Source of the DNA: CAZJDV01 sp964544865
GTDB taxonomy: Bacteria > Chloroflexota > Dehalococcoidia > Lucifugimonadales > CAJWER01
Reading direction: 5' to 3'
Assembly (NCBI GenBank): GCA_964544865.1
Contig: CAZJDV010000070.1
Span: 1 to 13,507 of the forward strand
Length of the DNA stretch: 13,507 bases
Position numbers and translations under genes: made by a program. The notes below the pieces were generated by a model. It had not been told where the DNA came from. It did no database searches and saw only the letters and a program-made list of their open reading frames with translations. Below are positions 1-5,967 of the stretch, piece after piece; the first letter of the stretch is position 1, and every line of letters starts with the position of its first letter.

Positions 1-174
1 CAGGTCGACTTCAACGTGGTAATGACCGACAAGGGCGAGTTCGTGGAGGTGCAGGGGACGGCCGAGGAAGGTGCGTTCTCGAAGGCGACCCTGGACGAGC
101 TTCTGGCCAGCGCCGAGCTAGGCGTCGCCAGGCTCTTCCAGATTCAGCAAGAGGCGATCGACGGCCTGCCATAG
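1..174 (+). CDS. rph: Ribonuclease PH, C-terminal fragment
   Basis: The reading frame is open from base 1 and stops with TAG at 172-174, giving the last 57 residues of a protein whose start lies left of the window. The segment VDFNVVMTDKGEFVEVQGTA, followed by a helix with AFSKATLDELLASAELGVARL, is the characteristic C-terminal part of RNase PH (family knowledge). RNase PH is a phosphorolytic 3'-5' exoribonuclease that trims tRNA 3' ends and forms a hexameric ring in the cytoplasm. The VEVQGTAEEGAFS stretch lies near the phosphate/active-site face in known structures. No downstream partner gene such as an rdgB-type NTP pyrophosphatase follows on this strand. The next genes run the other way, so this gene ends its transcription unit here. 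Confidence 0.93.
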   Translation, partial: QVDFNVVMTDKGEFVEVQGTAEEGAFSKATLDELLASAELGVARLFQIQQEAIDGLP

Positions 175-217
175 CGGTCGAGGCGCACGAGGACCCGTTC
201 CGGCAGGGATAAAGAGA

Positions 218-247
218 AGGGCGACACCCATTCGGCAGTGTCGCCCT
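218..247 (-). terminator. Hairpin terminator, best oriented leftward
   Basis: A perfect 10-bp inverted repeat (AGGGCGACAC at 218-227, GTGTCGCCCT at 238-247) encloses a 10-base loop. Read on the minus strand the stem is followed by TCTCTTTA, a moderate T-rich tract. On the plus strand it is followed by CAGTTGTC with no T run. It therefore suits termination of the leftward small gene ending at 328, and may also block read-through from rph. It lies between convergent genes. Confidence 0.6.
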
Positions 248-327
248 CAGTTGTCAACCTATGTCGCCACGATCAGTACATTCCCGATGCGCCCCCGACC
301 TCACAGTACTCCCCGCATCAGCCCGGC

Positions 328-516
328 CTAGATATGGAACTGTGGCTCCTCGTCGTCGGGCGGCGGATCGAGCTCGATCCGCCGTATGTCGAGGGCCGCC
401 TGCTCGATAAACCCCTCAAGGGCCGAAGCCCTACGAGGTCCCCATAGCTCGCTGGCCCGCTTCGTCAGCGACGCGACGATCTCCACTACCGCCTGGTCTT
501 TTTCGAGGTCTGTCAT
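328..516 (-). CDS. Small acidic hypothetical protein (62 aa)
   Basis: ATG at 516 and stop at 328 give 62 residues. The body is a predicted helical segment with regularly spaced hydrophobics (AVVEIVASL, LWGPRRASALEGFIEQAALDI). It ends in an acidic, proline-rich tail, LDPPPDDEEPQFHI. No signal peptide, membrane helix or cysteine is present. The helical body plus the terminal PPDDEEP motif recalls the short GatC/AtzG-like accessory subunits of amidases, but the match is only one of style and no amidase gene lies in view, so I do not assign it. An AGGA sequence sits about 8 bases before the ATG and a candidate promoter lies at 573-599. A terminator-like hairpin follows at 218-247. Together these support a real stand-alone gene. 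Confidence 0.6.
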   Translation of the reverse strand: MTDLEKDQAVVEIVASLTKRASELWGPRRASALEGFIEQAALDIRRIELDPPPDDEEPQFHI

Positions 517-572
517 AGCCGGATCCTATCGACGAGGCGCCACATATTGCAGGTGGTCTTTCGTGGGGAGAG

Positions 573-599
573 GTTATACCACGTGGAGAAGGCCGTCAA
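573..599 (-). promoter_or_regulatory. Candidate sigma70 promoter for the 62-aa gene
   Basis: On the minus strand TTGACG (599-594) is followed after 15 bases by TATAAC (578-573). Both hexamers are close to consensus but the spacer is short. The expected start of transcription is about 50 bases before the ATG at 516. It lies in the gap after the erm stop codon. Confidence 0.4.
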
Positions 600-630
600 G
601 GACCGCGCGCGGACTCCGCCCTTGTAGTTA

Positions 631-1467
631 TCACCGTGCCTTTGCGGTCGGGCGGCTGGGCCAGCCGACGGTGTTGTGGTTCCCCTCGTCCATGAGGTAT
701 CGGAACAGCCCGAGCCACTGGTCGAAAGCGATCTCCGACGGCGCCGCCCTCGGATCGAATCTCAGGTCGCGGGCGAGGCGCCCGATCTGGCGGCCTGTGA
801 AAATATCACGGAGGCATCGCCGTAGCGTGTTCCCTCGACGGCCAAATGACGCGGCGACGAATCTGCCGTACGCCGGCCGCGGGTCCACAAGCGGCCGGGC
901 GCGGCGCGCGAGCCAGAGTACGACGACTCTACCGCCGGGGGGCGGATCGAAGTCGGTGCGTCGCAACCTGCGGGCGATCTCGACCTGCCACCAGGGCTTG
1001 AGCAACAGCGACTCCTGGGTCTCCGGCGCGTACGGTCCGCCGGCGAAACGCTCCGCGGCCTCAAGCTGGACCACCAGGTACGCGTCCCGCGGTGGGACGG
1101 GCGCGCTGGCGAGCCGCCGGACGATTGCGGCAGTCTGGCTATAAGGGATGCTGGCAAAGACCTTGTACGGGTCGTCCGGCAGCGGGAATCTCAGGAAATC
1201 ATCATGGACCGGCACGACATGCGGCGCATCGCGATATGTGTCCAGAAGGCCGCGATATAGCCATTCGTCGAGCTCGACGGCGATCAGACGGCGGCAGCGG
1301 CCCGCAAGCTCTCGGGTCAGGATTCCCCGGCCGGGGCCGATCTCTACAACGAGGTCGCTTCGGGTGATGGAGGACTGGGTAACCAGGCTAGTGGCGAGGG
1401 CCCTGCTCCGCAGGAAGTGTTGCGATAGCTCCGCGCGCCTCCGTGCCCGATGGCGCACGCCGGACAC
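631..1467 (-). CDS. erm: Erm-type 23S rRNA adenine-N6 methyltransferase
   Basis: The 278-residue protein is a SAM-dependent methyltransferase of the KsgA/Erm family. LSQHFL (14-19) is the family N-terminal motif. VEIGPGRGILT (41-51) is SAM motif I, and VELD (65-68) ends in the acidic ribose-binding residue. ASIPY (106-110) occupies the catalytic N-I/L-P-Y/F position. The C-terminal part contains APSEIAFDQWLGLFRY, like the tail of Erm proteins and not of RsmA/KsgA, which favours Erm: methylation of 23S A2058 and macrolide-lincosamide-streptogramin B resistance. The catalytic Asn is replaced by Ser107, so activity or specificity may be altered. The only start compatible with this frame upstream of the QHF motif is GTG at 1467 (or a GTG three codons later), because a TAA stop lies just before it. 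The strong ribosome binding site lies 33 bases further up, in front of an out-of-frame ATG; see the separate entry. A near-consensus promoter lies at 1547-1576. Confidence 0.82.
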   Translation of the reverse strand: MSGVRHRARRRAELSQHFLRSRALATSLVTQSSITRSDLVVEIGPGRGILTRELAGRCRRLIAVELDEWLYRGLLDTYRDAPHVVPVHDDFLRFPLPDDPYKVFASIPYSQTAAIVRRLASAPVPPRDAYLVVQLEAAERFAGGPYAPETQESLLLKPWWQVEIARRLRRTDFDPPPGGRVVVLWLARRARPLVDPRPAYGRFVAASFGRRGNTLRRCLRDIFTGRQIGRLARDLRFDPRAAPSEIAFDQWLGLFRYLMDEGNHNTVGWPSRPTAKAR

Positions 1468-1486
1468 GATTGAACCTTACACACAT
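1388..1486 (-). CDS. Overlapping 32-codon upstream ORF at the erm start
   Basis: GGAGGAGG (1500-1493) sits 6 bases before ATG at 1486, the best ribosome binding site in front of erm. This ATG opens a 32-codon frame (begins MCVRFNRVRR, stops at 1388) that overlaps the first ~80 bases of the erm frame and is out of register with it. Two readings are possible. It may be a translated leader ORF controlling erm, since leader-peptide attenuation is known for several erm genes, though usually with a non-overlapping leader. Or a single-base error near 1450-1455 may have split the true N-terminus: removing one C from GCGCCATCGG on the minus strand would join MCVRFNRVRRA to HRARRRAELSQHF. I find the second slightly more likely, because other indels occur in this window. 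Confidence 0.35.
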   Translation of the reverse strand: MCVRFNRVRRAPSGTEARGAIATLPAEQGPRH

Positions 1487-1546
1487 GATCAGCCTCCTCC
1501 TCGCGTCACGAACCGGATTCCAGAGCCAGACCTGCGCAGCGCCCGC

Positions 1547-1576
1547 ATTATCCGGCGAACGCAGTCCAGATGTCAA
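1547..1576 (-). promoter_or_regulatory. Sigma70 promoter for erm
   Basis: On the minus strand a perfect TTGACA (1576-1571) is followed, after an 18-base spacer, by GATAAT (1552-1547). The expected transcript start near 1540 leaves a leader of about 54 bases to the ATG at 1486 and about 73 to the GTG at 1467. Confidence 0.7.
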
Positions 1577-1781
1577 TGGCGATACAGCCTCAGCAATACG
1601 GCGTCGACGCGGCCAAGATAGTGCAGAGCCGTGAGGGGACCGCCGAGTGAAAGATTGTGTACGACCGTGCCGTGAGAGAAGCGGCCGTGAATAGTGCACT
1701 CGTGTGATCCAGGGCATAATCCTTACCGTGATCCATTGGACGAACGTGAATAGGAGCGGCGGGGCGATATGGAGCCCAAAA

Positions 1782-1811
1782 CGTGAGCAATGAGACGTAT
1801 CACGGCTCACG
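1782..1811. promoter_or_regulatory. 7-bp inverted repeat upstream of the VOC gene
   Basis: CGTGAGC at 1782-1788 and GCTCACG at 1805-1811 form a perfect dyad with a 16-base spacer, just before the AAAAGGAG ribosome binding site of the VOC gene. It could be a repressor operator or an RNA hairpin in the leader. The rest of the gap 1577-1835 holds no gene that I can support. Confidence 0.3.
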
Positions 1812-1835
1812 ATCTGTGAAAAGGAGCCAACGTCT

Positions 1836-2206
1836 ATGTTCGCTACAGCGATGGAGAAGCTTGACGAGATTTTCGTTTCGGTCAGGGACCTGCCGGGAAT
1901 GAGGGCCTTCTATGAAGACGTGTTGGGGTTTGAAGAGGAGTTCCATGGCGGCGATCGGGGTGTTGGACTCCGAACAGGCGGGCGGCATTGATTCTCGTTA
2001 AATCTGACCGTAGCGCAGCGGGCGTCTCTCTCGTTTTTGCATGCGACGATATCCAGCGCAGCCTTAAGGCAGCAAACGACGCGGGCTTGAGCATCACGCA
2101 CCCTCTTGAGGACGGGCATTGGGGAGCAAGAGCGGCTGGGTTTGGGGATCCAGAGGGGAATACGATCTATCTTGAACAGCCCAATCTGGAATGGTCCCAC
2201 AGTTAA
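1836..2206 (+). pseudogene. VOC/glyoxalase-fold protein, split by a frameshift
   Basis: ATG at 1836 (alternative ATG at 1851) follows AAAAGGAG by 9 bases. The first part, through FVSVRDLPGMRAFYEDVLGF and HGGDRGVGLRTGG, is the first beta-alpha-beta unit of a VOC (glyoxalase/dioxygenase superfamily) domain. It hits a TGA at 1989-1991. The rest continues in another frame from about 1982: LILVKSD, VSLVFACDDIQRSLKAA, HPLEDGHWGARAAGFGDPEG and NTIYLEQPNLEW, the standard VOC second half. The two halves fit without loss at a one-base deletion (or two-base insertion) inside the G/C-rich stretch 1976-1986. Joined, the protein is about 123 residues, the usual single-domain VOC length, so nothing but the frame is broken. 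VOC proteins bind a metal and act in glyoxal detoxification, antibiotic resistance or dioxygenation. The substrate cannot be told here. A consensus error is as likely as a true pseudogene. Confidence 0.75.
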
Positions 2207-2247
2207 GATGATGGCATGCCCCCCGTCTAATAATGAATAACGCCAAA

Positions 2248-2277
2248 TTGACACTCCCTTCGGACAGTGGGTATAAT
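2248..2277 (+). promoter_or_regulatory. Consensus sigma70 promoter of the rpmH cluster
   Basis: Perfect TTGACA (2248-2253), an 18-base spacer and perfect TATAAT (2272-2277) lie just ahead of rpmH. Transcription should start near 2284, giving a very short leader (about 14 bases) before the ATG at 2298. This is the strongest promoter in the window and fits a highly expressed ribosomal protein gene. Confidence 0.85.
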
Positions 2278-2297
2278 TGATTGGCTGAAAGGGACTT

Positions 2298-2435
2298 ATG
2301 CCAAAGAGAACATACCAGCCAAAAAAGCGGCGGCGCGCGCGGGTTCACGGTTTCAGGTCGCGGATGGGCACCCGCGGCGGCCGCAGGATCTTGAAGCAGA
2401 GAATGTTCAAGGGACGGGCCCGGCTCACCGTCTAA
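2298..2435 (+). CDS. rpmH: 50S ribosomal protein L34
   Basis: The gene encodes 45 residues, the standard length for L34. MPKRTYQPKKRRRARVHGF, then SRMGTRGGRRILKQR and a basic end, is diagnostic of this very basic protein of the large ribosomal subunit. AAAGGGA lies about 4 bases before the ATG on a short leader from the promoter at 2248-2277. rnpA follows after 53 bases, the usual arrangement in bacteria. Confidence 0.97.
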   Translation: MPKRTYQPKKRRRARVHGFRSRMGTRGGRRILKQRMFKGRARLTV

Positions 2436-2488
2436 GGGCCGCTCGTCTGCTATCCCCACAAGCCGAGGCCGGCGGAGCACACCGGCCG

Positions 2489-2860
2489 ATGCGCAAAGAG
2501 CGCCGTCTCACAAGACAGGCAGATTTCGCGGCGGTCAGGCGGCGGGGCCGTAGCTGGGCGGACGGGCTGCTCGTCCTCCTTGCGCGACGCAACTCACTGG
2601 CCGTGACCCGATTCGGGTTCTCCGTGGGGAAGCGAACGGGGAACGCCGTCGTGCGCAACAGGACCAAGCGCAGGCTCAGGGAGGCTGTGCTCGATCTGCC
2701 TGTCCAGGAGGGATGGGACCTGGTGCTTATAGCGCGCAAGGGCGCTGCGTCCGCCGATTACCACGGCCTTTGCCGGTCGTCTAAGGCCTTGCTCAGGCGC
2801 GCCGGCATCCTGGCGGCGAGGCGGCGGTCTGACCCGGGTTCGTCCAATACCAAAAAGTGA
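2489..2860 (+). CDS. rnpA: Ribonuclease P protein component
   Basis: The protein has 123 residues, normal for RnpA. It starts MRKERRLTRQADFAAVRRRG and carries FGFSVGKRTGNAVVRN followed by RTKRRLREAV, the RNR motif that contacts the catalytic RNA. WDLVLIARKGA is the conserved C-terminal strand. It binds RNase P RNA and helps recognise pre-tRNA leaders during 5' maturation. A weak GGCGGAG lies about 11 bases before the ATG at 2489. The same frame is open further up through rpmH but has no usable start codon downstream of the mapped promoter. The stop codon overlaps the GTG start of yidD, implying translational coupling. Confidence 0.95.
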   Translation: MRKERRLTRQADFAAVRRRGRSWADGLLVLLARRNSLAVTRFGFSVGKRTGNAVVRNRTKRRLREAVLDLPVQEGWDLVLIARKGAASADYHGLCRSSKALLRRAGILAARRRSDPGSSNTKK

Positions 2861-3066
2861 GAAGATTGGCCCTGCTTGCCATACGATTCTATCAGTGGAG
2901 CATGTCCCCGTACCTGCGGGGATACTGCCGCCACAATCCTACCTGTTCAAACTATACCTATCAGGCTATCTCCAGGTATGGCGCGGTCAAGGGAATCTGG
3001 CTGGGAGTGCGGCGCCTGAGCCGCTGCCGGCCGTTGGGCACGAGCGGATATGACCCTGTCCCTTAG
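2857..3066 (+). CDS. yidD: Membrane protein insertion efficiency factor YidD
   Basis: The product has 69 residues and starts at GTG 2857, overlapping the rnpA stop (GTGA). It shows the family features: a membrane-associating N-terminal helix (LALLAIRFYQWSMSPYLRG), then CRHNPTCSNYTYQAISRYG with two conserved cysteines and the PTCSNY core, and near the end LSRCRPLGTSGYDPVP with the CRP-G-GYDPVP ending. YidD is a small peripheral inner-membrane protein that aids YidC-dependent insertion. Position between rnpA and the yidC region is the usual one. Confidence 0.95.
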   Translation: MRRLALLAIRFYQWSMSPYLRGYCRHNPTCSNYTYQAISRYGAVKGIWLGVRRLSRCRPLGTSGYDPVP

Positions 3067-3138
3067 CCTGAGTCACCGCCCTCACCGGTATCGACACGCC
3101 TCGCGCAGTCGCCCAGACAGCTTCTCCTCTGTGCAAGC

Positions 3139-4293
3139 TTGCACACGTGCTCCGATAGGCGGGTGGCAGGCCCATTGAATCTACCCAATCTGATTCTAAT
3201 GATGGCGTCGTCGTTGCTGGCGCTCGGCATCCTGGCCGGCTGTGCCCGAATTGGAAACCCGCAGGGCTGGCCGACGGGCGTGGTAGAGGGCGATGTGCTC
3301 TACACCGGTACAATGGACGGAGAGTTGAGGGCGCTGGATACGGCGACGGGCGAGATCGTCTGGCGTTTTCCCTTAAGGGGCGAGGAGAATAATCGTGCGG
3401 TGTACGGCGCACCCGCGATCGCGAACGGCGTGGTCTACTTCGGTGGTTACGACGGGATACTTTACGCTCTCACCCTCGATGACGGATCTGAGGTCTGGGA
3501 CACTCCGGTTGGCGACTCTAGTCCCATAGTCGGGGGGCCGGTCGTAGCTGACGGTCACGTGTTGGTGGGCTCCTCCGACGGGAGTCTGTACGCCTTCGAC
3601 TCCGAGTTCGGATCGCTGGAGTGGTCCTTCGAGACGGCGAATGACGTATGGTCGTCCCCGGCGGTCTTGGACGAGGTCGCCTTTTTCGGGTCACTGGACC
3701 ACAACGTCTACGCGGTAGGCCTTGAGGACGGGACCGAGAGGTGGAGGTTCGCCGCGGAGGGGGCCGTGACGGCGACGCCGGTGGTTGCCGGCGGCAGGGT
3801 TTACGTGGGCTCTTTCTCCAGCTCGTTCTTCGCCCTCGACGCCGGGACGGGGAGTGTGGTGTGGCGGTTCGACGGGGCGGAGAAGTGGTTTTGGGGCGGC
3901 ACAGTGGCCGACGGGAGTACGATCTACGCGCCCTCGCTCGACGGCAATGTGTACGCGCTGGACCTCGATACAGGCGAGCTGAATTGGGCGTTGCAGGCCG
4001 GCGGGCCCGTTGTCGGCGCCCCCGCGATAGTGGCGGGCAGGCTCGCAGCGGCCTCCACGGACGGCCGGGTCAGACTGGTGAGGCTCTCGGACGGGCTAGA
4101 CGAGCGGCAGTGCGACGTAGACGCTGAATTGAGGGCGTCTCTCGCTGTCCAGGGAGATACGCTGTACATCTCCGCCAACGACCACTCGATCCGCGCCTTG
4201 GCGATCAAGCCCAACGGAAATCCGGACGAGGTGTGGGTGCATTACAGCAACGAGGAGGACCCGGTCCCTCTGAGCCCGGATCGCGTCTGCTGA
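3139..4293 (+). CDS. BamB-like PQQ-repeat beta-propeller lipoprotein
   Basis: The protein has about 384 residues from TTG 3139. Other possible starts are GTG 3163 and TTG 3175, and none has a good ribosome binding site; I keep the long form because only it puts basic residues (DRR) before the hydrophobic core. The core MMASSLLALGILAGC ends in a lipobox (LAGC, Cys at 3241-3243), so this is a predicted lipoprotein on the outer face of the membrane. The rest is seven to eight repeats of about 40 residues with the pattern ...GxVYxGSxDGxLYALDxxTGExxWxF (e.g. GVVYFGGYDGILYALTLDDG, ADGHVLVGSSDGSLYAFDSE). This is a PQQ/WD-like beta-propeller of the BamB/YfgL type, with no sign of a dehydrogenase active site. 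It lies between yidD and yidC in the same direction, which suggests a role in extracytoplasmic protein folding or insertion. That is inference. Confidence 0.85.
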   Translation: MHTCSDRRVAGPLNLPNLILMMASSLLALGILAGCARIGNPQGWPTGVVEGDVLYTGTMDGELRALDTATGEIVWRFPLRGEENNRAVYGAPAIANGVVYFGGYDGILYALTLDDGSEVWDTPVGDSSPIVGGPVVADGHVLVGSSDGSLYAFDSEFGSLEWSFETANDVWSSPAVLDEVAFFGSLDHNVYAVGLEDGTERWRFAAEGAVTATPVVAGGRVYVGSFSSSFFALDAGTGSVVWRFDGAEKWFWGGTVADGSTIYAPSLDGNVYALDLDTGELNWALQAGGPVVGAPAIVAGRLAAASTDGRVRLVRLSDGLDERQCDVDAELRASLAVQGDTLYISANDHSIRALAIKPNGNPDEVWVHYSNEEDPVPLSPDRVC

Positions 4294-4408
4294 TGGATTT
4301 TCTGGTACCTAGCCGACCTCAGAGATGCCAACGATGATCGATAAGAACGTGGGACACCAGTCACCGGGCGTTCCACGCCATCATTGCCCGGTCCGATAGG
4401 AAGATCGA

Positions 4409-5359
4409 TTGGAATTATTGAGCGTCATCTGGAACAACCTCCTCATCAGACCGATGATCAACAGCCTGGTGCTGCTCTATTACGTATTCTTCTCCAATTT
4501 TGGGCTGGCTATCATCATGTTCACAGTACTCGTGCGGTCGGCGATGATACCGCTGACGATAAAGACGAGTAGGTCGATGAAGGCCATGGCCGTGCTGGGG
4601 CCTAAGATGAATGAGATAAAGGAGAAATACAAGGACGACAGGCAGCGCGTGAACAAAGAGACAATGGCGCTCTACAAGGAGCAGGGGGTGAACCCGATCG
4701 GCTGCCTGGGCCCGATGGTGATCCAGATGCCGATCTTCTTCGGCCTTTTCTGGGCGCTGCGGGGGACCCTGCCCTCGACGCCGGAGCGGCTGGCCGACCT
4801 GTCCAAGCATCTTTACTCGTGGCTGCCCCAGGTCCACCAGGCGGTTCCGCTCGAAGGGCATTTCCTCTGGATGGACCTGGCCAAGTATTCCAGCCAGAAC
4901 CCCGCGCCGTTCCTGCTGCCGGTGCTCGTGGGCATTTCCATGTGGCTCATGCAAAAGATTTCGGCCACGCCGTCGGTCAGCGCGCAACAAGAGTCCACCA
5001 ACAGGATGATGCTGTGGCTGATGCCGATAATGTTCGGATTTTTCACGCTGAATTTCGAGAGCGGGCTGGCCCTGTACTGGATCGTCTCCAACATGGTTGG
5101 AGTGGTGATTCAGGGCTTCATTACAGGCTGGGCGCCTCTTGCAACCCTCTTGGATTTCGGAAAACGGCCGGTCGTACCAGAACCTGCCGGCGGCGGAGCG
5201 GGCCCGGGCCCGGCGATGGCTCCCCCGGTGAAGGAGGCTAGCGATGACGCGAGTGATACGAGTGATAGAGATAAGCGCAAAAAGCCCCGAGGAGGCAGTC
5301 GAAATCGCCCTAAAGGAGCTCGACGTCGAGCTCCAGGACGTCGAAGTAGAAATCGTTAG
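4409..5359 (+). CDS. yidC: Membrane protein insertase YidC/Oxa1
   Basis: The protein has 316 residues from TTG 4409, with AGGAAG five bases upstream. It has the short bacterial YidC layout without the large periplasmic domain: an N-terminal membrane helix (INSLVLLYYVFFSNFGLAIIMFTVL), then R43 in VLVRSAMIPLTIK (the conserved groove arginine). A cytoplasmic helical hairpin follows (MKAMAVLGPKMNEIKEKYKDD...), then GCLGPMVIQMPIFFGLFWALR and further helices (FLLPVLVGISMWLMQ, MMLWLMPIMFGFF, SGLALYWIVSNMVGVVIQGF). A Pro/Gly linker leads to a strongly basic tail (KRKKPRGGSRNRPKGARRR) expected to bind ribosomes. It inserts membrane proteins with or without SecYEG. The last 116 bases also encode the start of Jag in another frame. 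Confidence 0.97.
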   Translation: MELLSVIWNNLLIRPMINSLVLLYYVFFSNFGLAIIMFTVLVRSAMIPLTIKTSRSMKAMAVLGPKMNEIKEKYKDDRQRVNKETMALYKEQGVNPIGCLGPMVIQMPIFFGLFWALRGTLPSTPERLADLSKHLYSWLPQVHQAVPLEGHFLWMDLAKYSSQNPAPFLLPVLVGISMWLMQKISATPSVSAQQESTNRMMLWLMPIMFGFFTLNFESGLALYWIVSNMVGVVIQGFITGWAPLATLLDFGKRPVVPEPAGGGAGPGPAMAPPVKEASDDASDTSDRDKRKKPRGGSRNRPKGARRRAPGRRSRNR

Positions 5360-5894
5360 CCCCGGCAAGTCCGGTATTTTTGGGATCGGCGGCGAGCCCG
5401 CCCGGGTGCGTGTTACCGTCCTAGACAAGCCGGAGGACGTGGTGGGCATAACCACGGAGATCTTGCACGACCTGCTTTCGCTCATGAGAGTTTCCGCGAC
5501 CGTGACGCTCCGAGAGGCCGAACGCGAGGACGTGGGCGGACCCTCATTCGATATCGACGGCGACGACTCGGGCCTGCTCATCGGCCGCCGTGGAGAGACG
5601 GTTCGCGCCATCCAGTTCCTGGTCAGCTTCATGGCCGGACAGAGGCTCGGCGACAGGGTGAACCTCTTCGTGGACGTCGCCGGCTACCAGAAGCGGCGCT
5701 ATGAGTCGGTCACCAATCTGGCGCACCGCGTCGCCCGGCGCGTCGCGGCCAATGGCCGCTCAATCGCCCTCGAGCCCATGCCTCCCAACGAGCGCCGCGT
5801 CGTCCACATGGCGCTGGCCGACCACCCGGACGTGAATACCGCCAGTACGGGCGAGGGGGATGGCCGTAAGGTCGTGGTGCAGTTGATCGAGTAG
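5244..5894 (+). CDS. jag: Jag/KhpB RNA-binding protein
   Basis: The protein has 216 residues; AAGGAGG lies 6 bases before the ATG at 5244. Domains in order: Jag_N (1-50, with EISAKSPEEAVEIALKELDV and KSGIFGIGG); a KH domain with the GXXG loop G114-R-R-G117 in LLIGRRGETVRAIQFLVS; and a C-terminal R3H domain (ALEPMPPNERRVVHMALADH). It binds RNA in the cytoplasm. In Firmicutes the KhpA/KhpB pair influences cell elongation and division (family knowledge). The first 116 bases overlap the basic tail of yidC, so the two genes are almost certainly co-transcribed and translationally linked. The conserved cluster ends here. Confidence 0.95.
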   Translation: MTRVIRVIEISAKSPEEAVEIALKELDVELQDVEVEIVSPGKSGIFGIGGEPARVRVTVLDKPEDVVGITTEILHDLLSLMRVSATVTLREAEREDVGGPSFDIDGDDSGLLIGRRGETVRAIQFLVSFMAGQRLGDRVNLFVDVAGYQKRRYESVTNLAHRVARRVAANGRSIALEPMPPNERRVVHMALADHPDVNTASTGEGDGRKVVVQLIE

Positions 5895-5967
5895 GGCTGC
5901 CGCCGCCACACATGCGATCAGCCGTCGAGCGGGCCTGCCCGTACCCTCCCAACGGGTGTCGATAAAG

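Noticed and set aside
386..1144. Long plus-strand ORF (252 codons) opposite the 62-aa gene and erm.
   Set aside because: The product is Arg/Ser-rich with no domain, and it is the antisense shadow of the well-supported Erm frame in GC-rich DNA.
2207..2300. Possible chromosomal origin, since rpmH often lies next to dnaA and oriC.
   Set aside because: There is no dnaA gene, no TTATCCACA-type boxes and no AT-rich unwinding stretch; the region is simply a short promoter.
2267..2488. The rnpA frame is open across the whole of rpmH, recalling the Thermus arrangement in which rpmH lies inside a longer rnpA.
   Set aside because: The only upstream start (GTG 2267) lies before the predicted transcript start near 2284, and no ATG, GTG or TTG follows in this frame until ATG 2489. 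The protein from 2489 already has normal RnpA length.
4415..5632. 405-codon minus-strand ORF opposite yidC and jag.
   Set aside because: It is a shadow of two certain genes; composition (His/Arg/Gln-rich) is typical of an antisense frame.
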